Of a stretch of 64,000 bases of DNA, positions 47,018-54,714 are shown one piece after another. Within the stretch, counting starts at the first letter, position 1. The number at the start of each line of letters is the position of its first letter. Origin of the DNA: Ga0077555 sp963741565. GTDB taxonomy: Bacteria > Pseudomonadota > Alphaproteobacteria > Rhizobiales > Hyphomicrobiaceae. Below the pieces are notes generated by a model. That model did no database searches. It had not been told where the DNA came from and saw nothing but the letters and a program-made list of their open reading frames with translations. The stretch is taken from assembly GCA_963741565.1 (NCBI GenBank), contig CAVUIK010000001.1, forward strand, positions 62,001-126,000, written 5' to 3'. The position numbers were made by a program, and so were the translations under genes.

Positions 47018-48139
47018 ATGCAAAGCGCCACCATCCTGACCTCGCCGATCCGTTGGGCGCCGGCTGTCCTGACGGCGCTATGGCTCTCAAGCAGCGCATC
47101 CCTGGCGCAACAGTTGCCGGGTGGCGTGACGCCAGTCCAACAGCCCACTGTCCAGCAGCCCGCTGGCAAGTCCGCGCCGAAAGCATCTCCCAAGGCCCAA
47201 CCGAAAGAATCGAAAGAGGACGCCGGACCACGCCCGACCGAGAGTCAGCTGCGCGCGCGCGTCGAGCAGCTCGAGGAGCAACTGTCCGATATGCAGGTCG
47301 TCATCGGCACGCTGGAGTCGCTTGGCAAGGGCGGTGCGGCTTCGTCGTCCGCGTCGGCGAGTTATCGAGCCGGTGGGGCCACCACGGGCGGTGGTGGCGT
47401 CGATCAGGCTCGCGTCGATAGCCTCGAGACCCAGATCCGGGCCCTGACGGGTCAGGTCGAGCAACTGTCCGATCAGGTGCGCCAGCTCAATCGCCGTGGA
47501 GATGCCGGACCTGCTGGCGGCACCGGCGGTCTGGCAGCACGCGATCCCGTCCCGCCAACGCCGTCGATTGGCGGACGGCCGAGCGCACCCCCGGTCGACC
47601 CCGCTAGGGTCGCGGTTCCCGGATTCGGGTCGACGACAGTGACGCCAGGAACGGCGCCGCCGGAGGCCGATCGCGATCCCATCGGCCGTTTGCTGACACC
47701 GGGTGCCCAGGACCGGCAACCGGCGTCGGCGCAGCCATTGCCGCCCGCTGCCGCCAATGCCGGAAGCCCCAAGGAACTCTATGAGACGGCCTATGGCTAT
47801 CTTTTGCAGCAGGACTACGGTGCCGCTGAAGTGGCGTTCGATGAATTTTTGCGGCGATATCCGGGCGATCGGCTGACGGCTGACGCCCAATACTGGCTGG
47901 GTGAATCACTCTACGTGCAACGCCGCTACAAGCCGGCGGGGCAGGCCTTCCTGCGCGTGATCGAGAAACATCAGGCGAGCGCCAAAGTGCCCAACAGCAT
48001 TTTGAAGCTCGCGATGACGCTCGAGCAGCTTGGCCAGAAGGATTGCGGCCTCTTCTCCGAACTCGAGACACGCCATCCCAATGCGCCCGCCGATGTTCGC
48101 TCGAAGGCCCGCGCGATGAAGCAGCGTGTGGGCTGCTGA
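47018..48139 (+). CDS. cpoB: Cell division coordinator CpoB (YbgF)
   Basis: 373 residues with a signal peptide (about 1-31, ending SASLAQ), a coiled coil near 68-90 (QLRARVEQLEEQLSDMQVVIGTLESL) and another near 125-160, a Pro/Ala/Gly-rich linker, and a C-terminal TPR domain (KELYETAYGYLLQQDYGAAEVAFDEFLRRYPGD to MKQRVGC). CpoB sits at the septum and couples Tol-Pal to peptidoglycan synthesis. It is closely followed by tilS (six bases), as in many Rhizobiales. Confidence 0.92.
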   Translation: MQSATILTSPIRWAPAVLTALWLSSSASLAQQLPGGVTPVQQPTVQQPAGKSAPKASPKAQPKESKEDAGPRPTESQLRARVEQLEEQLSDMQVVIGTLESLGKGGAASSSASASYRAGGATTGGGGVDQARVDSLETQIRALTGQVEQLSDQVRQLNRRGDAGPAGGTGGLAARDPVPPTPSIGGRPSAPPVDPARVAVPGFGSTTVTPGTAPPEADRDPIGRLLTPGAQDRQPASAQPLPPAAANAGSPKELYETAYGYLLQQDYGAAEVAFDEFLRRYPGDRLTADAQYWLGESLYVQRRYKPAGQAFLRVIEKHQASAKVPNSILKLAMTLEQLGQKDCGLFSELETRHPNAPADVRSKARAMKQRVGC

Positions 48140-48144
48140 CGGCT

Positions 48145-49575
48145 GTGAACGCGCTCCCCCTTCGCGCTGAGGAGGTGGACGCGCTGCTGGCTCCGTTGCG
48201 GCGCTATCGCGCCCTCGTGATTGCCGTGTCCGGTGGCGCCGATAGTACGGCGCTGATGCATCTCGTCGCTGACTGGTCGCGCCGCGACAATGCCTCCCGC
48301 AAGCTGGTCGCAGTGACTGTCGATCATGGATTGCGCGCGGAGGCAGCGGCCGAGGCGGCTGTCGTTGCCCGGCAAGCGCAGGCGCTCGGCCTCGAGCACC
48401 GCACCCTTTGCTGGTCAGACCCGAAGCCCAGGACTGGCCTGCAGGCGGCCGCCCGGGAGGCGCGCTACCGGTTGATGGCGGATGTCTTGATCCAGGCAAT
48501 CGATGCGCCGGGTATGGCCGCCATCGTCACCGCACACACCGCCGACGATCAGGCCGAAACCCTGCTTATGCGGTTGGCGCGCGGCAGCGGCGTCGATGGG
48601 TTGGCGGCGATTCCGGCCTTGGGCCGGGTCGAGCGGCGCGCGGCCAATGGCAAGCGGTGGTGGTGTCCGGTCGTCCGCCCGCTATTGAATGTGCCGCGCG
48701 CCCGTCTCGTGGCGACGCTTGCGCGGGCCGGCGTTCCGTTTGTTGACGACCCGAGTAACCGGGACATCCGTTTCGAGCGCGTCCGGGTTCGCGACGCATT
48801 GCCAATCCTCGAGGGACTGGGTCTCACCCGCGAGGCGCTGGCGCGGACCGCCATGCGGATGCAGTCCGCTAAAGCGGCGTTGAGGTCCGCCACCAATGCG
48901 CTCTGGGACGAGGCGGTTCAGACGGTTCTTGGCGTCGTCCTTGAGATCGATCGCGATCGGGTTGCTGGCGCCCCCGGCGAGATCGGCCTCCGGTTGCTGC
49001 GCCGGGCGCTGGGCCAGGCGGGTGGCGACGCCAATCCGGCCGAGCTTTCCACGATTGAGACAGCGGTTGCCCGCCTGTTTCACGATACGCCCGATTTGCA
49101 TCCGCCGTTTACCATCGGTGGATGCATCGTGGAGGGGGGGTACCGCGACGGTACCCATGTGCTTCGGATCTATCGCGAACCCGATCGTGACGGCGGCTTG
49201 CCGGTCATGAAGCTGACGCCGGGCGAGACCGCTGTTTGGGATCGCCGTTTCTGGGCCAGCGTCGCTCCGGGCTATTCTGGCACGGTCGATGTGGGGCCAA
49301 TTGGAGCCGATTGGCCAGCGCTCGTCGCCCGGCACACATGCCTTTCCGGGGTTCCGGTGCCGGTTGCCGCCGTGCGAGGTCTGCCAGCGTTTCGCAGCGC
49401 CGGCGTCCTCGTCGCTGCTCCAATGCTTGCGGAATTTGCGCGAAATCAGGGAGATGTCGCGGCTGCCATGGCGCTGTCCGGCCCGCTCGAGCAGAGTTGC
49501 AGTTCCGCTGCGATCGCGCCCGGGCCTTTGCTGTTGATGGGGATTGCCGCATTACCAGAAGTTTCCGACCCGTAA
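48145..49575 (+). CDS. tilS: tRNA(Ile)-lysidine synthase TilS
   Basis: 476 residues from a GTG just after the cpoB stop. The open frame extends upstream into cpoB without a good start. The PP-loop is VIAVSGGADSTALMHLVADWSR (SGGxDS), followed by VTVDHGLRAEAAAEAAVV and AHTADDQAETLLMRLARGSGVDGLAAIP. The N-type ATP pyrophosphatase domain is followed by a less conserved substrate domain to the end. It modifies the wobble cytidine of tRNA(Ile) CAU to lysidine. An RpoH-type promoter for ftsH begins right at its stop codon. Confidence 0.9.
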   Translation: MNALPLRAEEVDALLAPLRRYRALVIAVSGGADSTALMHLVADWSRRDNASRKLVAVTVDHGLRAEAAAEAAVVARQAQALGLEHRTLCWSDPKPRTGLQAAAREARYRLMADVLIQAIDAPGMAAIVTAHTADDQAETLLMRLARGSGVDGLAAIPALGRVERRAANGKRWWCPVVRPLLNVPRARLVATLARAGVPFVDDPSNRDIRFERVRVRDALPILEGLGLTREALARTAMRMQSAKAALRSATNALWDEAVQTVLGVVLEIDRDRVAGAPGEIGLRLLRRALGQAGGDANPAELSTIETAVARLFHDTPDLHPPFTIGGCIVEGGYRDGTHVLRIYREPDRDGGLPVMKLTPGETAVWDRRFWASVAPGYSGTVDVGPIGADWPALVARHTCLSGVPVPVAAVRGLPAFRSAGVLVAAPMLAEFARNQGDVAAAMALSGPLEQSCSSAAIAPGPLLLMGIAALPEVSDP

Positions 49576-49604
49576 CTTGGCAAGACTCCTGCAGCACCCT
49601 ATGT
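49576..49604 (+). promoter_or_regulatory. RpoH-type heat-shock promoter of ftsH
   Basis: CTTG at 49576-49579, an 18-base spacer and CCTATGT at 49598-49604 match the alphaproteobacterial heat-shock consensus CTTG-N17/18-CYTATNT. It begins directly at the tilS stop and lies about 85 bases before the ftsH ATG. FtsH is a known heat-shock protease, so the match is plausible. Confidence 0.55.
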
Positions 49605-49688
49605 TACGGGCATACGTGGGCGCTCGGTTAACGCCAGCATGATAGTGGCCTTGAGGCCAACGGCAGCGCCCATCAGGAAGGGAACCCT

Positions 49689-51626
49689 ATGAATTCTCAC
49701 TTCCGGAACTTCGCGATCTGGGTCGTAATCGGCCTATTGCTGTTCGCACTCTTCAATCTCTTCCAGAACCCGGCGCAAAGCCGGCGGGCGAATGAGATCG
49801 GCTATTCGGAGTTCCTCACTGCGGTTGATGCCGGCGGCATCAATGACGTCTTGATCCAAGGCCACCGGATCTCCGGTTCGTTCGCCGACAAAAGCCGGAC
49901 GCCCCCGACGTTTACCACGTTGGCGCCGGACCATGCGGGCCTCGTCGACCGTCTGCTCCAGAAGGGTGTGCGGATCAATGCGCGTCCGTCCGAGGAAGAC
50001 GTCCCCTCGATCTTCAGCGTCCTGGTCTCCTGGTTCCCGATGCTGCTGCTGATCGCGGTCTGGGTGTTCTTCATGCGCCAGATGCAGTCGGGTGGTGGCC
50101 GCGCGATGGGCTTCGGCAAGTCCAAGGCCAAGCTTCTCACCGAGCGCCATGGCCGCGTCACCTTCGATGACGTGGCTGGCGTCGACGAAGCTAAGGTCGA
50201 CCTGCAGGAGATCGTCGAATTCTTGCGCGATCCGCAGAAATTCCAGCGTCTCGGCGGCCGGATTCCGCGTGGCTGTTTGCTCGTTGGCCCGCCCGGCACC
50301 GGCAAGACGCTGATTGCACGTGCCGTTGCCGGCGAGGCCAACGTTCCGTTCTTCACGATCTCGGGTTCCGACTTCGTCGAGATGTTCGTCGGTGTCGGCG
50401 CGAGCCGCGTGCGCGACATGTTCGAACAGGCGAAGAAGAATGCCCCATGCATCATCTTCATCGACGAAATCGACGCGGTCGGCCGCCATCGCGGCGCCGG
50501 GCTCGGCGGCGGCAATGATGAGCGCGAGCAGACGCTGAACCAGCTGCTCGTCGAGATGGATGGCTTCGAGGCCAACGAAGGCATCATCATCCTGGCCGCG
50601 ACCAACCGTCCCGACGTGCTCGATCCGGCCCTCCTGCGTCCCGGCCGCTTCGATCGCCAGATCACCGTCCCCAATCCGGACGTGGGCGGTCGCGAGAAGA
50701 TCCTGCGTGTCCATATGCGCAAGGTTCCGCTGGCACCCGATGTCGACCCGAAGGTGCTGGCCCGCGGAACGCCCGGCTTCTCTGGCGCCGACCTCGCCAA
50801 CCTCGTCAACGAGGCGGCGCTGCTTGCCGCCCGCCGCTCGAAACGCCTGGTCACTCAGGCGGAGTTCGAGGACGCCAAGGACAAGGTGATGATGGGCGCC
50901 GAGCGCCGCTCCATGGCGATGACCGAGGAGGAAAAGCTCGCGACCGCCTATCACGAGGCTGGCCATGCGCTGGTCAACGTGCTCGTGACCGGCAACGATC
51001 CTCTGCACAAGGTGACGATCATTCCGCGCGGACGTGCGCTCGGCGTCACCATGAGCCTGCCGGAACGCGACAAACTCAGCTATTCCAAGCACTGGTGCGA
51101 GGCGCGCATTGCGATGACGTTCGGCGGCCGCGTCGCCGAACAGATTGTCTATGGCAAGGAGCATCTTAATACCGGCGCCTCCAGCGACATCCAACAGGCG
51201 ACGGCGCTGGCCCGCAGCATGGTCACCGAATGGGGCATGAGCGAAAAGCTCGGGCCGCTCCGCTACACAGACAACCAGCAGGAGGTGTTCCTGGGGCATG
51301 CGATTACGCAACGCCAGAACATGTCCGAAGACACGACGCGACTGATCGACGAGGAGGTCCGCAAGATCGTCACGGCTGGCCAGTCCAAGGCGTGGGAGGT
51401 GCTCGGCGCCAACCGCGACAAGCTCGAGGCCGTCACGCAGGCTTTGATGGAGTTCGAGACGATCAGCGGCGACGAGTGCAAGACGGTCATGGGCGGCGGC
51501 AAGATCATACGCAAGTCGGACGACGAGGATTCGAAAGGCCCGATGGGCTCGGCGGTCCCGGTTGCCGGCAAGCAGCGCCCCTCCCGCGATGAACCGGGCG
51601 GCCTCGAACCGCAACCGCAGACCTGA
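49689..51626 (+). CDS. ftsH: ATP-dependent zinc metalloprotease FtsH
   Basis: 645 residues. Two membrane helices (about 8-26 and 108-128) flank a periplasmic domain. The AAA+ module has Walker A GPPGTGKT at 200-207, Walker B IIFIDEIDAVGRH and the SRH motif ATNRPDVLDPALLRPGRFDRQ. The zinc site HEAGHALVN is in the protease domain. It degrades membrane proteins and heat-shock sigma factor. The Gly-rich/acidic tail after about residue 605 is variable. It is preceded by an RpoH-type promoter and followed by a terminator. Confidence 0.97.
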   Translation: MNSHFRNFAIWVVIGLLLFALFNLFQNPAQSRRANEIGYSEFLTAVDAGGINDVLIQGHRISGSFADKSRTPPTFTTLAPDHAGLVDRLLQKGVRINARPSEEDVPSIFSVLVSWFPMLLLIAVWVFFMRQMQSGGGRAMGFGKSKAKLLTERHGRVTFDDVAGVDEAKVDLQEIVEFLRDPQKFQRLGGRIPRGCLLVGPPGTGKTLIARAVAGEANVPFFTISGSDFVEMFVGVGASRVRDMFEQAKKNAPCIIFIDEIDAVGRHRGAGLGGGNDEREQTLNQLLVEMDGFEANEGIIILAATNRPDVLDPALLRPGRFDRQITVPNPDVGGREKILRVHMRKVPLAPDVDPKVLARGTPGFSGADLANLVNEAALLAARRSKRLVTQAEFEDAKDKVMMGAERRSMAMTEEEKLATAYHEAGHALVNVLVTGNDPLHKVTIIPRGRALGVTMSLPERDKLSYSKHWCEARIAMTFGGRVAEQIVYGKEHLNTGASSDIQQATALARSMVTEWGMSEKLGPLRYTDNQQEVFLGHAITQRQNMSEDTTRLIDEEVRKIVTAGQSKAWEVLGANRDKLEAVTQALMEFETISGDECKTVMGGGKIIRKSDDEDSKGPMGSAVPVAGKQRPSRDEPGGLEPQPQT

Positions 51627-51660
51627 CCCGCGTCACGCTGCAATGCACAACGCATCATTG

Positions 51661-51689
51661 AAGGCCGCGAATGGTTTCGCGGCCTTTTT
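51661..51689 (+). terminator. Rho-independent terminator of ftsH
   Basis: An 11-base stem (AAGGCCGCGAA/TTCGCGGCCTT) with a TGGT loop and five T, 34 bases after the ftsH stop. Confidence 0.9.
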
Positions 51690-51773
51690 CCATAGGTAAA
51701 ACGGCTACCGCGCGTCTCCCCCCGAATGCTACAGTCCCGGCTCGTCGTCGTCGTGCAACGTCTGGAGGTTCAC

Positions 51774-53006
51774 TTGGTTTGCTTCGATCGCTCACTCCTC
51801 TCGCCGGCTCTGGTCGGCCTCAGCGTCGCTTTCGGCGGCTTCATGGCCACCGCGAACGCCCAGATCGCCGTCTCCGCCAACGACGGCAAACTGCGCCTCG
51901 ACAATGGCAAGACCAGCGTCAACAAGGACGGCGTCGACAGCATCATGCTGATCGATTTGTCGGCGAACCCGCCGAAGGCGGTCGCCGAGCTTAAGGCGCC
52001 GGCGAGCGTCGTCGGCCCGCCGATGAGTGTCGCCGTGTCGCCGAACGAGGAGTTTGCGCTGGTCACGGCTGCCCAGAAGATCGACCCGGCCGATCCGACC
52101 AAGCAGACCCCCGACGATACAGTCACCATCATTGAGCTCGGCAAGTCGGGCGGCCTGGTCTCCGGCATCGCCAACCGTATTCGCGGCAAGGCACCGCCGC
52201 CGGCCTATGCGCCCAAGGTTCTGGCCACCCTGAAGGCCGGCAAAGGCGCTTCGGGCGTCTCGATCAACAAGGCCGGCACGCTGGCACTGGTTGCCAATCG
52301 GAGTGAGGGCACGGTTTCGGTGTTCGAGATCAAGGGTAAGACCGTCACGCCGGTGGGCGAGAAGATCAAGCTCGGCGACGAGAAATCCGGCCCGGCCACT
52401 GTCGCCTTTACGCCCGACGGCAAGATGGCGCTGGTCTCACGCGACGGGGACAGCAAGATTTCGGTGCTCAACATCGACGGCAACAAGGTGACGGACGCCA
52501 AGCGCGACATGACCGCGGGCATGCGTCCCTACGGCCTCGACGTCGCCTCCAAAGGCGACGTGGCGGTGGTTGCCAACATCGGCACCGGCAGCGGTGACAA
52601 CGATACGGTGAGCCTGATCGATCTGGCCGCCAAGCCGCCACGCGTGGTGACCACCATGAGTGTCGGCCAGACGCCCGAGGGCATCAAATTCTCGCCCGAT
52701 GGCAACTATGTCGCCATCACCGTGATGAACGGTACCAACAAGGCCAGTGACGACCCATTCCATAATGCGAAGGGGCGGCTCGTCATTCTGCGCCGCACGG
52801 GCCGCGATCTCGCCAAGTCGGCGGAAGCGCCGGTCGGGCGCTGGTGCCAGGGTATCGCCTGGTCGTCGAACAGCCGCAAGCTGCTCGTGCAGTGTACGGC
52901 CGACGAGCAAATCACCTCGTTCAGCTTCAATGCCGGCAGCCTGGCACAAACCGGGACCATCAAAACCACGGGCGGGCCCGCGGGCATCCGCACGGTCGAG
53001 AAGTAA
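51774..53006 (+). CDS. Secreted YncE-like beta-propeller protein
   Basis: 410 residues from a TTG that has GGAGG six bases in front. An ATG at 51726 is less likely because it would place charged residues before the signal. The signal peptide ends near MATANAQ. Repeated units such as SVAVSPNEEFALVTAAQ, VSINKAGTLALVANRSEGTVSVFEI and VAFTPDGKMALVSRDGDSKISVLNIDG, then GLDVASKGDVAVVANIG, form a seven-bladed YncE/lactonase-type propeller. The function is unknown. The periplasm is the expected place. folP follows after 33 bases. Confidence 0.8.
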   Translation: MVCFDRSLLSPALVGLSVAFGGFMATANAQIAVSANDGKLRLDNGKTSVNKDGVDSIMLIDLSANPPKAVAELKAPASVVGPPMSVAVSPNEEFALVTAAQKIDPADPTKQTPDDTVTIIELGKSGGLVSGIANRIRGKAPPPAYAPKVLATLKAGKGASGVSINKAGTLALVANRSEGTVSVFEIKGKTVTPVGEKIKLGDEKSGPATVAFTPDGKMALVSRDGDSKISVLNIDGNKVTDAKRDMTAGMRPYGLDVASKGDVAVVANIGTGSGDNDTVSLIDLAAKPPRVVTTMSVGQTPEGIKFSPDGNYVAITVMNGTNKASDDPFHNAKGRLVILRRTGRDLAKSAEAPVGRWCQGIAWSSNSRKLLVQCTADEQITSFSFNAGSLAQTGTIKTTGGPAGIRTVEK

Positions 53007-53039
53007 TCGGACGACTGCGCTCGCCCGAGAGAGCCCCTG

Positions 53040-54140
53040 GTGACGACGACATCCTATTTCCGTCCGGTTGGCCGCATCGCGCGGCCACCGGGGCGCGTGA
53101 ACGCGGCCCCCGACAAGGTCGTGCGGCTCGCCGGCCGCGAGGACGTCGTGTTTGCGGCGCTCGAGCTGATCCAGCGGCATGGCGACGGCTCCTGCGATCA
53201 GCGCGTCATCTTGATGGACGAAGGCCAGCAGATCCTCGCCCGCGGCGGCATGGTCGGCGACCGGCTGAAGGCGGCGCTGGCACATACAACCGCGCCGCGA
53301 GCTGCCATCGCCGGGATGCCGCTCGACCGGCCCCGCATCATGGGCGTCGTCAATGTGACGCCGGACAGTTTCTCGGACGGTGGTCACTTCCGGACGGCGA
53401 AGGACGCGATCGCGTTCGCCCAGCGGCTGGCCGACGACGGCGCCGACATTCTGGACATCGGCGGCGAGTCGACGCGCCCCGGTGCCGACGCGGTGTCGCT
53501 CGACGAGGAGCTGCGGCGCGTGCTCCCGGTGATCGAGGGGTTGGCGGGGAAGACGCGCGCGCGGCTGTCCATCGATACGCGCAAAGCCGAGGTTATGCGG
53601 CGCGCTGCATCTTCCGGTGTCCATATTCTGAATGATGTGTCGGCGCTCACCCACGATCCGCAAAGCCTGCGTGTTGCGGCCGAGACGCGCCTGCCGGTCG
53701 TCCTCATGCACGCGCAAGGCGATCCCGCGACGATGCAGCGCGATCCCCGCTATCAGAACGCGTTGCTGGACGTGTTCGATACATTGGAGGCACGCATCGA
53801 TGCGTGTCTGCGCGCCGGGATTGCGCGGGAACGCTTGCTCGTCGATCCGGGAATCGGCTTTGGCAAGACGCTCGCCCATAACCTCGAAATCATCGCGGGC
53901 CTGAGCCTCTTCCACACGCTCGGCGTGGCTGTCGTCCTCGGTACATCGCGCAAGAGCTTCATCGGCCAGCTGGCCGGTGCCGTCGAGCCGGCCGAGCGGG
54001 GCCCGGGTTCGATTGCCTCGGCGCTGGTTGGTGTGATGCAGGGCGCGCAGATCATTCGCGTGCATGATGTCGCCGCGACCCGGCAGGCGTTGACGATCTG
54101 GGAGGCCTCGTGCCTCGGCGCAGCCAACGGTATCGCCTGA
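53040..54140 (+). CDS. folP: Dihydropteroate synthase
   Basis: 366 residues from a GTG. The TIM-barrel DHPS signature starts at residue about 96 (RPRIMGVVNVTPDSFSDGGHF), followed by GADILDIGGESTRPGADAVSLDEEL, ISIDTRKAEVMRRAASSGVHILNDVSAL and ILVDPGIGFGKTLAHNL. It condenses p-aminobenzoate with pterin pyrophosphate in folate synthesis. The N-terminal about 95 residues are a domain not present in E. coli FolP. Related extensions occur in alphaproteobacteria. No other folate gene is adjacent. Confidence 0.9.
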   Translation: MTTTSYFRPVGRIARPPGRVNAAPDKVVRLAGREDVVFAALELIQRHGDGSCDQRVILMDEGQQILARGGMVGDRLKAALAHTTAPRAAIAGMPLDRPRIMGVVNVTPDSFSDGGHFRTAKDAIAFAQRLADDGADILDIGGESTRPGADAVSLDEELRRVLPVIEGLAGKTRARLSIDTRKAEVMRRAASSGVHILNDVSALTHDPQSLRVAAETRLPVVLMHAQGDPATMQRDPRYQNALLDVFDTLEARIDACLRAGIARERLLVDPGIGFGKTLAHNLEIIAGLSLFHTLGVAVVLGTSRKSFIGQLAGAVEPAERGPGSIASALVGVMQGAQIIRVHDVAATRQALTIWEASCLGAANGIA

Positions 54141-54158
54141 GCCGCCGGGGCATGTGCC

Positions 54159-54638
54159 TCAGCGCTCCGCCGACGGCCCCAGCGTTTTCCGCAGTGTTGT
54201 GGAAAGCCTCTGCACCTTGCCCGATTGACTGACGAGCACCACAGTCACTTCGGCCTCGAACAAGCGATCGCGGCCTCGGGAGACCGATTGCGAGAGGACG
54301 AGTGTCGCCGCCGTCAGCTCCTTGACCCGGGTCTCGACCTCGAGGATCTCGTCGATCCGCGCGGGCTTGAGGAACTCGAGGCTCATGCGCCGGACGACGA
54401 AGGCTGCCGGCTCGCGGCCGCCGCTTCCATCGATCAGCGCGCGGTGGTCGTTGCCGAGCAGGCGCAGATAATCCGAGCGTCCGCGCTCACACCAGCGCAC
54501 GTAGCTGGCGTGATAGACGAGGCCGGAGAAGTCCGTGTCCTCGAAGTAGACGCGCACCGGCAACAGGTGACGGCGCCCCGTGGCGTCGGTCACGATGCGG
54601 CCCGCCAGATCCGGCCAGTCGTTCCGTGCTTCACTCAT
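54159..54638 (-). CDS. ybgC: Acyl-CoA thioesterase YbgC
   Basis: 159 residues of the hotdog fold. The YbgC active-site motif is VRVYFEDTDFSGLVYHASYVRWCERGRSDYLRLLG (D near residue 35), and VFVVRRMSLEFLKPARIDEILEVETRV-type strands follow. In many bacteria ybgC is the first gene of the tol-pal operon. Here it is separate and on the opposite strand, convergent with folP. The stop codons of the two genes lie only 18 bases apart. Confidence 0.9.
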   Translation of the reverse strand: MSEARNDWPDLAGRIVTDATGRRHLLPVRVYFEDTDFSGLVYHASYVRWCERGRSDYLRLLGNDHRALIDGSGGREPAAFVVRRMSLEFLKPARIDEILEVETRVKELTAATLVLSQSVSRGRDRLFEAEVTVVLVSQSGKVQRLSTTLRKTLGPSAER

Positions 54639-54714
54639 GTAACGGTCCTATACGACAGGCGGGGCGCTGCCTATTGGGATCGCTCGGGGGGCGCGATGGG
54701 CCATGCGGCCGTCG

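Noticed and set aside
49734..51614. Antisense frame opposite ftsH
   Set aside because: No domain, shadow composition, and ftsH is fully conserved on the other strand.
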